DNA of 64,000 bases from Streptomyces natalensis ATCC 27448 (GTDB lineage: Bacteria; Actinomycetota; Actinomycetes; Streptomycetales; Streptomycetaceae), in assembly GCF_000935125.1 (NCBI RefSeq), contig NZ_JRKI01000061.1, forward strand, positions 744,001 through 808,000, written 5' to 3'. The translations under genes were made by a program, and so were the position numbers. This document shows positions 34,510 through 43,590 of this stretch, piece by piece (position 1 is the first letter of the stretch; each line of letters begins with the position of its first letter). The notes under the pieces were generated by a model. The model saw only the letters and a list, made by a program, of their open reading frames with translations. It made no database searches and had not been told where the DNA came from.

Positions 34510-35076
34510 ATGCCCAAGATCCTGCTCGTCGCCGGCGACGCCACCGAGGACCTCGAGTTCTTCTACCCCTACCAGCGGCTGCTGGAGGAGGGCTACGACG
34601 TCCGGGTCGCGGCGCCGTCCCGCAAGAAACTGTCGTTCGTCACCCATGACTTCATCGAGGGCTACGACACCTACACCGAGCGCCAGGGCCACTCCTGGCC
34701 CGCCGACCTCGCACTGTCCGAGGTCGACCCGGCCGGGTACGCCGCCCTGGTGCTGCCCGGCGGCCGGGCGCCCGAGTACCTGCGGGGCGACCCCGACTTC
34801 CGCCGCGTCGTCACCCACTTCTTCGACGCCGACAAGCCCGTCGCGCACATCTGCCACGCCGCCATCGCCCTGGGCCCCCTCGGCGTCCTCAAGGGCCGCC
34901 GCACCTCCGCCTATCCCGCCTGTGCCCCGGACGTGGAGCTGGCCGGAGCCGACTTCGTCGACGGCCCCGCGGTCGTGGACGGCAAGATGGTCTCGGCCCG
35001 CGCCTGGCCCGACCAGCCGGAGTGGATGCGGGCCTTCGTGGCGGTGCTGCGGGAGCATGCGCCGGTGAAGGGCTGA
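34510..35076 (+). CDS. DJ-1/PfpI family protein
   Basis: The protein has 188 residues. The family fold is seen in KILLVAGDATEDLEFFYPYQ (Glu of the active site), GYAALVLPGGRAPEYLRGD and the nucleophile elbow KPVAHICHAAIALG with Cys in IxHxCHA. Members act as glyoxalase-type or stress hydrolases; a precise activity cannot be read here. GAGGAGTCC precedes the ATG, directly after an inverted repeat. Confidence 0.88.
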   Translation: MPKILLVAGDATEDLEFFYPYQRLLEEGYDVRVAAPSRKKLSFVTHDFIEGYDTYTERQGHSWPADLALSEVDPAGYAALVLPGGRAPEYLRGDPDFRRVVTHFFDADKPVAHICHAAIALGPLGVLKGRRTSAYPACAPDVELAGADFVDGPAVVDGKMVSARAWPDQPEWMRAFVAVLREHAPVKG

Positions 35077-35137
35077 GCACCCACGGGCCCGGGGACAGCC
35101 GCACCGGGCCCGATGGCCCGGTGGGGCGTTCCGGCGG

Positions 35138-35617
35138 TCAGGCCGGTCCGGCCGCCGTGCCGATCGCCTCGCCGCCGGGCCCGCCGCCCGTCGGCCCGTC
35201 CGCCGCCGCGTCCTTCGGCTCCCCGTACGCCACCAGGGTCAGCACGATCATCGCCAGCACCACCATCATCAGGGCGAACGCGGGCCAGCCCACCAGTCCG
35301 ACGGCGAAGGCGCCGAGCAGTCCGTGCACCACCGCGCAGGTGATCAGGACGATCCGGGTGAAACCGCCGGGTGCGCGGTCGCGCAGTGCGGTGCGGGCCA
35401 GGAGGACGGCGCAGAAGGCGAGATAGAGCCCGAAGAAGATGCCGCCGGCCCACGCCCCCACGGACATCGCGCCGGGCTTCAGCCCCGCCAGCGACATCTG
35501 CTGATGATCCACCACAATGCTCAGGATCCAGTTGAGGAGCACGAACCCGAGCGCCTCCAGGATCAGCACCACCGCCGCCACCAGTGCCACCGGTCTGCGC
35601 GCCACCACCCCGCCCAC
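35138..35617 (-). CDS. Four-helix membrane protein, unknown function
   Basis: The predicted protein has 159 residues from GTG 35617, with four hydrophobic segments: LVAAVVLILEALGFVLLNW, FFGLYLAFCAVLLARTAL, IVLITCAVVHGLLGAFAVG and PAFALMMVVLAMIVLTLVA. A Gly/Pro/Ala-rich cytoplasmic tail ends the protein. Its place next to the biotinylated carboxylase subunit gene is the same as in S. coelicolor from memory. No domain or function is recognised. It is convergent with the DJ-1 gene. Confidence 0.78.
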   Translation of the reverse strand: MGGVVARRPVALVAAVVLILEALGFVLLNWILSIVVDHQQMSLAGLKPGAMSVGAWAGGIFFGLYLAFCAVLLARTALRDRAPGGFTRIVLITCAVVHGLLGAFAVGLVGWPAFALMMVVLAMIVLTLVAYGEPKDAAADGPTGGGPGGEAIGTAAGPA

Positions 35618-36031
35618 CCACTTCCGCCGTCATCGCCGTTACCGCGAGTATCGAGACATCGCGCACGCTACTGCCGGGTAATAGCTGGGGCAAGGGGTCT
35701 GCACGGGTGGTCTGCGGGCCGACGGGCGTTCACCCTCCCGCCGGGCGAGCGGGGCGCAAAGTTTCCTTCGCCCATTCGTAGGGACTCCACAAAGAATTGA
35801 CGACCCGCCGAACACAGCCCGCCAGAGACCTAGACCACACCAAGGGTGGATGACCGAGCGCCGATTCCCGTCCTACCCTGGGCTATCAGGGGAGTTCGGA
35901 CCCCTACTGGCGCCCCCGGCACGCTCCGTGTGGGCAAGCTCACCCCTGGGAGCGACTCGGCACGCGGTGTCGCCAGTCCCTAAACTCGCGACGTTAATTA
36001 GTTGCGGAGTAGCGCCAAGGAAGGACCCATC
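35618..36031 (+). promoter_or_regulatory. Upstream region of the biotinylated carboxylase subunit gene
   Basis: These 414 bases hold no supported gene. The last 60 bases (TTAATTAGTTGCGGAG then AAGGAAGGACC before the GTG) are AT-richer than usual and probably include the promoter and ribosome site. The start of the membrane protein gene faces the other way. Confidence 0.5.
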
Positions 36032-37801
36032 GTGCGCAAGGTGCTCATCGCGAACCGTGGCGAGATCGCTGTTCGGGTTGCCCGTGCCTGCCGGGATGCC
36101 GGGATCGGGAGCGTAGCGGTCTACGCCGACCCCGACCGCGACGCCCTGCATGTCCGTGCGGCAGACGAGGCCTACGCCCTGGGCGGTGACACCCCGGCCA
36201 CCAGCTACCTCGACATCACCAAGGTGCTCCAGGCCGCCGCCGACTCCGGCGCGGACGCCATCCACCCCGGCTACGGCTTTCTCTCCGAGAACGCCGAATT
36301 CGCCCAGGCCGTCCTGGACGCCGGGCTGACCTGGATCGGCCCGCCCCCGCACGCCATCCGCGACCTCGGTGACAAGGTCGCGGCCCGGCACATCGCCCAG
36401 CGCGCCGGTGCGCCGCTGGTCGCCGGCACCCCCGACCCGGTCTCCGGATCCGACGAGGTCGTCGCGTTCGCCGAGGAACACGGCCTGCCCATCGCCATCA
36501 AGGCGGCGTTCGGCGGCGGCGGCCGCGGCCTGAAGGTCGCCCGCACCCTCGAAGAGGTACCCGAGCTCTACGACTCCGCCGTGCGCGAGGCCGTCGCCGC
36601 CTTCGGCCGCGGCGAATGCTTCGTCGAGCGCTACCTCGACCGCCCCCGCCACGTCGAGACCCAGTGCCTGGCCGACAAGCACGGCAACGTCGTGGTCGTC
36701 TCCACCCGTGACTGCTCGCTCCAGCGCCGTCACCAGAAGCTGGTCGAGGAGGCCCCGGCGCCGTTCCTCTCCGCGGAGCAGAACGCCGAGCTCTACCGCG
36801 CCTCCAAGGCCATCCTCAAGGAGGCCGGCTACGAAGGCGCCGGCACCTGCGAGTTCCTCGTCGGCCAGGACGGCACCATCTCCTTCCTGGAGGTCAACAC
36901 CCGCCTCCAGGTCGAGCACCCGGTCACCGAAGAGGTCACCGGCCTCGACCTCGTCCGCGAGATGTTCCGCATCGCCGACGGCGAGGAGCTCGGCTACGAC
37001 GACCCCGCCGTGCGCGGCCATTCCTTCGAGTTCCGCATCAACGGCGAGGACCCGGGGCGCAACTTCCTGCCCGCCCCCGGCACGGTCACCAAGTTCGACG
37101 CGCCCGCCGGCCCCGGCGTCCGCCTGGACGCGGGTGTGGAGTCCGGCTCGGTCATCGGCCCGGCCTGGGACTCCCTCCTGGCCAAGCTGATCATCACCGG
37201 CGCCACCCGCGAACAGGCCCTCCAGCGCGCCGCCCGCGCCCTGAACGAATTCACCGTCGAGGGCATGGCCACCGCCATCCCCTTCCACCGCGCGGTCGTC
37301 AAGGACCCGGCCTTCGCGCCCGAACTTGGCGGTTCGGCCGAACCGTTCACGGTCCACACCCGCTGGATCGAGACCGAGTTCGTCAACGAGATCCCCCCGT
37401 TCGCCGCTCCCGGCGCCGACGAGTCCGAGACCGACAGCCGTGAGACGGTCGTGGTCGAGGTCGGCGGCAAGCGCCTGGAGGTCTCGCTGCCCTCGTCGCT
37501 GGGCATGCCCCTGGCCCGCGCCGCGGTCGCCGGCGGCGCCAAGCCCAAGCGCAAGGCCACCAAGAAGTCCGCCGGCGCCGCCTCGGGCGACGCCCTGGCC
37601 TCCCCGATGCAGGGCACCATCGTCAAGGTGGCCGTCGAGGAGGGCCAGCAGGTCGTCGAGGGCGAACTGGTCGTCGTCCTAGAGGCCATGAAGATGGAAC
37701 AGCCCCTCAACGCCCACCGCTCCGGCACCATCAAGGGCCTGTCCGCCGAGGTCGGCGCCGCCCTCACCTCCGGCGCGGTGATCTGCGAGATCAAGGACTG
37801 A
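36032..37801 (+). CDS. accA2: Acyl-CoA carboxylase alpha subunit (biotin carboxylase + BCCP)
   Basis: The protein has 589 residues from GTG 36032, preceded by AAGGAAGG. The biotin carboxylase domain opens with KVLIANRGEIAVRVARACRD, has the ATP-grasp glycine loop KAAFGGGGRGLKVART and EVNTRLQVEHPVTEEVTGLD. A Lys/Ala-rich hinge near 510 leads to the biotinyl domain, where Lys554 in LEAMKMEQP is the modification site. It charges biotin with bicarbonate for the PccB-type and AccB-type carboxyltransferases. BirA at 28.8-29.7 kb would attach the biotin. Confidence 0.95.
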   Translation: MRKVLIANRGEIAVRVARACRDAGIGSVAVYADPDRDALHVRAADEAYALGGDTPATSYLDITKVLQAAADSGADAIHPGYGFLSENAEFAQAVLDAGLTWIGPPPHAIRDLGDKVAARHIAQRAGAPLVAGTPDPVSGSDEVVAFAEEHGLPIAIKAAFGGGGRGLKVARTLEEVPELYDSAVREAVAAFGRGECFVERYLDRPRHVETQCLADKHGNVVVVSTRDCSLQRRHQKLVEEAPAPFLSAEQNAELYRASKAILKEAGYEGAGTCEFLVGQDGTISFLEVNTRLQVEHPVTEEVTGLDLVREMFRIADGEELGYDDPAVRGHSFEFRINGEDPGRNFLPAPGTVTKFDAPAGPGVRLDAGVESGSVIGPAWDSLLAKLIITGATREQALQRAARALNEFTVEGMATAIPFHRAVVKDPAFAPELGGSAEPFTVHTRWIETEFVNEIPPFAAPGADESETDSRETVVVEVGGKRLEVSLPSSLGMPLARAAVAGGAKPKRKATKKSAGAASGDALASPMQGTIVKVAVEEGQQVVEGELVVVLEAMKMEQPLNAHRSGTIKGLSAEVGAALTSGAVICEIKD

Positions 37802-37818
37802 CGCGACGCAGCCACACG

Positions 37819-37861
37819 ACGCGAGGGGCTCCCGGTCTTCCCGACCGGGAGCCCCTCGCGT
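37819..37861. terminator. Strong bidirectional hairpin
   Basis: Perfect 19-bp arms (ACGCGAGGGGCTCCCGGTC and complement) flank a TTCCC loop between the convergent carboxylase and esterase genes. Confidence 0.9.
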
Positions 37862-37877
37862 TCGGTGGCGCGCGCCG

Positions 37878-39062
37878 CTACGAGTTCCCCACCAGGTCCT
37901 CCGGGAACGTCAGCGACTTGCTCATCCACTGGAGCGCGGCGGGCAGTTCGCGGCGCCAGGTGGCGAAGTTGTGGCTGCCGTGGCCGAGGACGATCGAGTC
38001 CGCCGTCATCGGGGGCCGCACGGCGTCCAGGAACGCCTTGGCCGCCGGGTAGTTCTTCTCGCCCGTACGGCTCGTGCCCACCAGGACGTTGACCCCGGGC
38101 GCGGGCAGATGAGCCAGCCGCCACATCAGATCGTGCTCCTGACGGCGCCGTATCCGGTCCTTGCCGCCGCCGAAGAGATTGCCGGTGGTCGGGTCGTTGC
38201 TGACCTTGTAGTCGGGCGAGAGGGCGGCCGCCGCGGTGTAGGTCCGGTCGTGCCGCATGACCAGCTGGAGGGCGCAGCTGCCGCCCGAGGAGTAGCCGAG
38301 GACGCCCCAGCCGCCCGGGTCGTGGCCGACGCGGTAGTGGGATCTGAGCGCGTCCGGGACGTCCCGGGCGAAGAAGGTCTCGGCCTGCGGGCCACCGGGC
38401 ACGTCCATGCACTGGGTGTCGCGCGGCGGGGCGATGGTGGGCCGCATCATGACGATGACGGTCGGCTGCATCCGTCCGGAGCGAATCAGCCCGGCGGCGG
38501 TCTGCGGCAGCCGCAGATGCTGGCCGAGCAGGAAGGTGCCGCCCGGGTAGCCGCTGAGCGCGACGACGACGGGGAAGCGCTGGCGCGCGTACTGCCGCTG
38601 GAAGTACTGCGGCGGCAGATACACGTACGCCCCGTCCACCACCCGGGTCCGCTTCCCCACGATCCGTACGGACTCCACCCGGCCGGCCCGGTCCGGGCGC
38701 CCCTTCGGCAGGCCGTGCACCTTGTCGAGCCCGTCGGGCCCGGAGGGCTGGACGAGGCCCTTGGACGGGTCGCCGACGGGCCCGGTCGTCCCGCCCTTGC
38801 CCCATTTGCCGACGGCGGCCGGGGCGCCGTCGTAGAGGCCGAGCAGCTCGTGCCAGGAGGCGTAGAACTCGAAGTTGGCGTTGACCGCGAGCCCGAGCGT
38901 GGCCACGATCGCCAGCTGGGTGACCGCGATGGCCCCGAACCGTCCCAGGAGCGCCCGTGGCCCCCGTCCGGCGTACCGGGGCCACAGCCTCAGAGTCAGC
39001 CCCACACAGGCCACGGCGAGTGCCCCCATGGCGTACAACAGCGGCCGGCTGGTCAGCCCCAT
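37878..39062 (-). CDS. Membrane-anchored esterase (antigen 85 / esterase D fold)
   Basis: The predicted protein has 394 residues. Two N-terminal helices (LLYAMGALAVACVGLTLRLW and FGAIAVTQLAIVATLGLAVN) anchor an extracellular alpha/beta hydrolase. The nucleophile elbow is GYSSGG in GVLGYSSGGSCALQLV, with VALSGYPGGTF as oxyanion region and the late HGSHNFATWRRELP supplying His. This layout resembles putative mycolyltransferase-like esterases of actinomycetes; Streptomyces make no mycolates, so the substrate is open. Confidence 0.82.
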   Translation of the reverse strand: MGLTSRPLLYAMGALAVACVGLTLRLWPRYAGRGPRALLGRFGAIAVTQLAIVATLGLAVNANFEFYASWHELLGLYDGAPAAVGKWGKGGTTGPVGDPSKGLVQPSGPDGLDKVHGLPKGRPDRAGRVESVRIVGKRTRVVDGAYVYLPPQYFQRQYARQRFPVVVALSGYPGGTFLLGQHLRLPQTAAGLIRSGRMQPTVIVMMRPTIAPPRDTQCMDVPGGPQAETFFARDVPDALRSHYRVGHDPGGWGVLGYSSGGSCALQLVMRHDRTYTAAAALSPDYKVSNDPTTGNLFGGGKDRIRRRQEHDLMWRLAHLPAPGVNVLVGTSRTGEKNYPAAKAFLDAVRPPMTADSIVLGHGSHNFATWRRELPAALQWMSKSLTFPEDLVGNS

Positions 39063-39413
39063 GACGTTCGTCCCCAGATTTCGCCTGCCGTGTCCCGGTC
39101 GCGCGCCCTCGTGTCCGTGTCACCACATGAGGGGCACGCCCGGCGTGCACGACGTCTTTCCGCAGGCCCCCGGATGCCCCGGAAAACCTCATTGCGCCAG
39201 GTTTGATGACCACCGGGCCGCCGGCGTTGCCGTACACGCGAGGTGTTCGGCCAGACGTCGGCGCGGGGACGCCGCCGGTTCACCGGATGTCTGCCGGGGA
39301 GTCATTCCGCAGGCCGGAGCCACCGCGGCCACCCGGCCCGGACCGCCCGGCGGACCCGCAGTGGCATCCTGGACCCACCGGGCCGGGACCGGCCGGGGCG
39401 AGGGAGGACGGCG
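39063..39413. other. 351 bases between divergent esterase and TetR genes
   Basis: No supported gene and no clear palindrome were found. The region must hold both promoters; GGGAGG just before 39414 is the TetR gene's ribosome site. Confidence 0.5.
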
Positions 39414-39995
39414 ATGGGGACCGAGACGGCGGGCGCGCGCCCGATGCGGGCGGATGCGCGCCGTAACTACGAACGGCTGCTGACCCAGGCCCGTACGGCC
39501 TTCACGGAGCATGGCACGGACACCTCGCTGGAGGACATCGCGCGCCGTGCCGGCGTCGGCATCGGCACCCTCTACCGCCACTTCCCCAGCCGTACGGCCC
39601 TGATGGGCGCCGTCTTCCAGGGCGAGGTGGATGCCCTGCTGGCCTACGCCAGGGAGCTGGCCGATGCGCCGCAGCCGTGCCGCGCGCTGGTCGACTGGCT
39701 GCGCGCGGTCATCACCCACGCCAGCACCTACCGCGGGCTGTCCCGCGCCCTGATGGCGGCGTCGGCGGACGACAGCTCGGCGATGGCGCGGTGCAGCGTA
39801 CCGATGCGCGAGGCCGGCGAGGCCCTGCTCGGCCGCGCGCAGCGGGCCGGCGCCGTCCGCCCCGATGTGGCCATCGGCGACCTGCTCCAGCTGACCAACG
39901 GCATCGCCCTGGCCGTCGAGGAGTCCCCCGACGACCCGGGCCTGGCCGACCGCCTGCTCACGCTCACCCTCAGCGGGCTCTCGGCGGGGCGCTGA
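39414..39995 (+). CDS. TetR family transcriptional regulator
   Basis: The predicted protein has 193 residues. The N-terminal helix-turn-helix is typical: ARTAFTEHGTDTSLEDIARR, then AGVGIGTLYRHFPSRTALMG. The C-terminal ligand domain resembles the SbtR-like type (VDWLRAVITHASTYRGLSRA). The divergent esterase gene is the natural candidate target. The ATG follows GGGAGGACG. It is separated from the DeoR gene by two tandem 71-bp repeats. Confidence 0.88.
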   Translation: MGTETAGARPMRADARRNYERLLTQARTAFTEHGTDTSLEDIARRAGVGIGTLYRHFPSRTALMGAVFQGEVDALLAYARELADAPQPCRALVDWLRAVITHASTYRGLSRALMAASADDSSAMARCSVPMREAGEALLGRAQRAGAVRPDVAIGDLLQLTNGIALAVEESPDDPGLADRLLTLTLSGLSAGR

Positions 39996-40066
39996 GGGGC
40001 GGTCCCAGGGCGGAGCTGTTCACCACGCCGTACCCGGCCACCGGCACCCCGGAAATCCGCCGAACA

Positions 40067-40208
40067 ACCACCGCCACCACAACGTGAACGGCAACCACCA
40101 ACGGCCCCGGCCCCGACCCACCACGACGCACGTGATCACCACCGCCACCACAACGTGAACAGCAACCACCAACGGCTCCGGCCCCGGCCCACCACGACGC
40201 ACGTGATT
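40067..40208. repeat. 71-bp tandem repeat, two copies
   Basis: Each unit starts ACCACCGCCACCACAACGTG and ends in CACGACGCACGTGAT; the two copies differ at only a few positions. They lie between the convergent TetR and DeoR genes. Confidence 0.85.
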
Positions 40209-40209
40209 A

Positions 40210-41193
40210 TCAGCGGCGTCTCGGCGCCAGATCCGCCACCCGGCCGCCCGGCCCCTCCGCCAGCGACGGCGCCGGGCGCAGGGGGGAACCGCCGTTTCCC
40301 GGGGGGAGGTTACGGCGCTGGCCGGGCAGCGGCACGTCCCGCCGGGAGGCCCTGCGCTCCCCCACCGCGCCGTCCGCGGCGCCCGGACGGTCCGGTCCCT
40401 GCCCGGCGCCCGGCCCGCTCGCGACCGCGATCTGCACGCCCTGATCGGCCAGGGCCTGGAGTTCGGTGGCGGCGCGGTCGTCGTGGGCCGGCGGCTCGTC
40501 GGTGACCAGCCGGGTGATCACGTCCGTGGGCACGGTCTGGAACATCGTGTCGGAGCCGAGCTTGGTGTGGTCGGCGAGCACCACCACCTCCCCCGCCGCC
40601 TGCACCAGCGCCCGGTCGACGCTGGCGGAGAGCATGTTGGAGGTGGACAGGCCCCGCTCGGCGGTCAGACCGCTGCCCGACAGGAAGGCGCGGGAGACCC
40701 GCAGCCCCTGGAGGGACTGTTCGGCACCGCTGCCGACCAGCGCGTAGTTGGAACCGCGCAGGGTGCCTCCGGTCATGACGACCTCGACGCGGTTGGCATG
40801 GGCCAGGGCCTGGGCGACCAGCAGCGAGTTGGTGACCACGGTCAGGCCGGGCACCCGGGCCAGCCGGCGGGCCAGCTCCTGGGTGGTGGTCCCGGCGCCG
40901 ACGACGATGGCCTCGCCCTCGTCGACGAAACCCGCGGCGAGATCGGCGATGGCCGTCTTCTCGGCGGTCGCTAGATGGGATTTCTGCGGGAATCCGGACT
41001 CCCGGGTAAAACCTCCCGGCAGGACCGCCCCGCCGTGGCGGCGGTCGAGCAGCCCTTCCGCCTCCAGCGCCCGCACATCCCGCCGTACGGTCACTTCGGA
41101 GGTCTGGACGACACGGGCGAGCTCCCGGAGCGACACCGCTCCGTTGGCACGCACCATTTCAAGGATCAATTGGCGACGTTCTGCAGCGAACAC
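40210..41193 (-). CDS. DeoR family transcriptional regulator
   Basis: The protein has 327 residues. The N-terminal winged helix reads RRQLILEMVRANGAVSLREL then TSEVTVRRDVRALEAEGLL and RHGGAV, and the sugar-phosphate sensor domain has VVGAGTTTQELARRL, VVTNSLLVAQAL and VLADHTKLG. Typical members have about 255 residues; this one carries about 65 extra Arg/Gly/Pro-rich residues at the C-terminus. Neighbouring nucleoside genes with a common palindrome make it a candidate regulator of deoxynucleoside use, which is inference. From memory it is the SCO4920 position. Confidence 0.88.
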   Translation of the reverse strand: MFAAERRQLILEMVRANGAVSLRELARVVQTSEVTVRRDVRALEAEGLLDRRHGGAVLPGGFTRESGFPQKSHLATAEKTAIADLAAGFVDEGEAIVVGAGTTTQELARRLARVPGLTVVTNSLLVAQALAHANRVEVVMTGGTLRGSNYALVGSGAEQSLQGLRVSRAFLSGSGLTAERGLSTSNMLSASVDRALVQAAGEVVVLADHTKLGSDTMFQTVPTDVITRLVTDEPPAHDDRAATELQALADQGVQIAVASGPGAGQGPDRPGAADGAVGERRASRRDVPLPGQRRNLPPGNGGSPLRPAPSLAEGPGGRVADLAPRRR

Positions 41194-41400
41194 GAAACTG
41201 ACAGTAACGCCAACGACCGTCTGTTTTCAGCAGGTTGCACCAAATACCGGAAGTTGCGCACGGCGCATGCGCCGCCGTGATATACGGCGTGCGCCGCGCG
41301 CGAACTCATGGGTGCGCAATACGGTTTGACTGCTGGTCAGGTAATTAACCCGTGCGCACGGCGCGCGCTCGACGGCCCGCCGGGCGCGCGCCGGGTCGAC

Positions 41401-42846
41401 CTAGTCGTTGGCCGCCTTACGGGTGTGCAGCTGGCGCGCGACCTCGGCGAGGGATCCGGAGAGTGACGGGTAGACCGTGAAGGCGCTGGCGATCTGCTCG
41501 ACGGTCAGATTGTTGTCGACCGCGAGCGATATGGGGTGGATCAGCTCGCTGGCGCGTGGGGAGACCACCACGCCGCCGACCACGATGCCCGTACCGGGGC
41601 GGCAGAAGAGCTTGACGAAGCCGTCGCGGATGCCCTGCATCTTGGCGCGCGGGTTGCGCAGCAGCGGCAGCTTGACCACCCGGGCGTCGATCCTGCCGTT
41701 GTCGACATCGGCCTGGGAGTAGCCGACGGTGGCGATCTCCGGGTCGGTGAAGACGTTCGCGGAGACGGTCTTGAGGTTGAGCGGCGTCACCGCGTCGCCC
41801 AGGAAGTGGTACATCGCGATCCGGCCCTGCATGGCGGCGACGGAGGCGAGCGCGAAGACGCCGGTGCAGTCGCCGGCCGCATAGACGCCGGGGGCGCTGG
41901 TGCGCGAGACCTTGTCGGTCCAGATGTGGCCGGAGTCCTTGAGCTTGACGCCGGCCTCCTCCAGGCCGATGCCCGCGGTGTTGGGGATGGAGCCGACGGC
42001 CACCAGGCAGTGCGTACCGGAGATGGTCCGGCCGTCGGCCAGGGTGACCTCGACGCGGTCGCCGACACGCTTGACGGCGGCGGCGCGCGAGCGGGCCATG
42101 ACGTTCATCCCGCGGCGGCGGAAGACGTCCTCCAGGACGGCGGCGGCATCGGGGTCCTCGCCGGGCAGGACGCGGTCGCGGGAGGAGACGAGGGTGACGC
42201 GGGAGCCGAGTGCCTGGTAGGCGCCGGCGAACTCGGCGCCGGTGACGCCGGAGCCGACCACGATGAGCTCCTCGGGGAGCTCGGTCAGGTCGTAGACCTG
42301 CGTCCAGTTCAGGATCCGCTCGCCGTCGGGCAGCGCGTCGGGGATCTCGCGGGGGTGGGCGCCGGTGGCGACCAGCACCGCATCGGCGACCAGGGTCTCC
42401 TCGGTGCCGTCGGCGGCGGTCACCGTCACCCGGCGCGCACCGTCGGGCGACTGGCCCGGCTCCAGGCGGCCGCGGCCGCGCATCACCCGGCCGCCGGCGC
42501 GGGTCACCGAGGCGGTGATGTCATGCGACTGGGCGAGCGCGAGGCGTTTGACACGGCGGTTGACCTTGCCGAGGTCGACGCCCACGACGCGCGCCGGGCG
42601 GTCGATATGCGGCGTGTCGTCCTCGACGATGATGCCCAGCTCCTCGTAGGAGGAGTCGAAGGTGGTCATCACCTCGGCCGTCGCGATCAAAGTCTTCGAC
42701 GGTACGCAGTCGGTGAGCACCGACGCCCCGCCCAGACCGTCGCAGTCGACGACGGTCACCTCCGCGCCGAGAGAGGCGCCCACCAGGGCCGCCTCGTATC
42801 CGCCGGGTCCGCCACCGATGATCACGATCCGAGTCACGCCCTCCAT
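41401..42846 (-). CDS. LpdA-like flavoprotein (NAD(P)H quinone reductase type), no redox disulfide
   Basis: The protein has 481 residues of the dihydrolipoamide dehydrogenase fold. FAD site IVIIGGGPGGYEAALVGA, NAD site IVVGSGVTGAEFAGAYQALG and second FAD motif APGVYAAGDCTGV are present. The usual CxxxxC pair is GGASVLTDCVPSK here, with Ser42 in place of the first Cys, and the C-terminal His-Glu dyad region reads YPSLSGSLAE, lacking His. This matches the mycobacterial LpdA type, which reduces quinones rather than lipoamide. Confidence 0.88.
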   Translation of the reverse strand: MEGVTRIVIIGGGPGGYEAALVGASLGAEVTVVDCDGLGGASVLTDCVPSKTLIATAEVMTTFDSSYEELGIIVEDDTPHIDRPARVVGVDLGKVNRRVKRLALAQSHDITASVTRAGGRVMRGRGRLEPGQSPDGARRVTVTAADGTEETLVADAVLVATGAHPREIPDALPDGERILNWTQVYDLTELPEELIVVGSGVTGAEFAGAYQALGSRVTLVSSRDRVLPGEDPDAAAVLEDVFRRRGMNVMARSRAAAVKRVGDRVEVTLADGRTISGTHCLVAVGSIPNTAGIGLEEAGVKLKDSGHIWTDKVSRTSAPGVYAAGDCTGVFALASVAAMQGRIAMYHFLGDAVTPLNLKTVSANVFTDPEIATVGYSQADVDNGRIDARVVKLPLLRNPRAKMQGIRDGFVKLFCRPGTGIVVGGVVVSPRASELIHPISLAVDNNLTVEQIASAFTVYPSLSGSLAEVARQLHTRKAAND

Positions 42847-42996
42847 TGTCCCGCACGGCTCGCCGACGCTCTCCTCGGGGGCGGTCTGCGCGCGTAGCGA
42901 CCGGCCCGGCGCGGGCGGTCCCGCCGCTTTGTACGAATCTCCGGTAGCAATCCGGTATCAAGAGCCGACCCGGCAACCTCCCGTACCCTCAGAACC

Positions 42997-43434
42997 ATGT
43001 CGCTCTACGCCGCGTACGCCGGCAACCTCGACGCGCGGCTGATGTCCCGCCGCGCACCGCACTCCCCGCTGCGCGGCACGGGCTGGCTGAACGGCTGGCG
43101 GCTGACCTTCGGCGGCGAGCAGATGGGCTGGGAAGGCGCGCTGGCGACGATCGTCGAGGCCCCCCGCTCGCAGGTCTTCGTCGCGCTCTACGACATCGCC
43201 CCGATGGACGAGGAGTCCATGGACCGGTGGGAGGGCGTGGGCCTGGACATCTACCGCCGGATGCGGGTGCGGGTGCACACGCTGGACGGCGACGAGCCGG
43301 CCTGGGTCTATGTCCTCAACGGCTACGAGGGCGGCCTCCCCTCCGCCCGCTACCTGGGCGAGATCGCCGACGCGGCGGAATCGGCGGGCGCCCCGCACGA
43401 CTATGTGATGGAGCTGCGCAAGCGGCCCTGCTGA
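42997..43434 (+). CDS. Gamma-glutamylcyclotransferase family protein
   Basis: The protein has 145 residues. It starts MSLYAAYAGNLDARLMSRR (the Y-x-S/A-N substrate loop), followed by WRLTFGGEQMGWEGALATIV and VFVALYDIAPMDEESMDRWE, whose Glu region fits the catalytic site. Family members form 5-oxoproline from gamma-glutamyl amines. The gene is divergent from the flavoprotein and followed by the purine nucleoside phosphorylase gene in the same direction. Confidence 0.82.
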   Translation: MSLYAAYAGNLDARLMSRRAPHSPLRGTGWLNGWRLTFGGEQMGWEGALATIVEAPRSQVFVALYDIAPMDEESMDRWEGVGLDIYRRMRVRVHTLDGDEPAWVYVLNGYEGGLPSARYLGEIADAAESAGAPHDYVMELRKRPC

Positions 43435-43553
43435 GAGCGGCGGCCCGGGAGGTGCGGGTTTCGCCCGGCCCGGGGCGGCTCGCGCGCCACGCCCGGCCCG
43501 CCGGTTCGTGGGAAGACACAAGCGATCGGTCCCAGCCGTGTGGGCAGCGACAT

Positions 43554-43565
43554 CTACGCGCGTAG
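43554..43565. promoter_or_regulatory. Palindrome CTACGCGCGTAG upstream of the PNP gene
   Basis: This perfect 12-bp palindrome ends 25 bases before the GTG start. The same sequence stands before deoC (49503) and add (61517), so it is a likely operator of nucleoside genes. Confidence 0.7.
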
Positions 43566-43590
43566 GAGATTTGCGGCTACCCTCGTCCGC

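Noticed and set aside
41260..41300. Stable RNA or riboswitch in the gap before the DeoR gene
   Set aside because: Several GCGC palindromes occur but no cloverleaf or conserved riboswitch core could be drawn.
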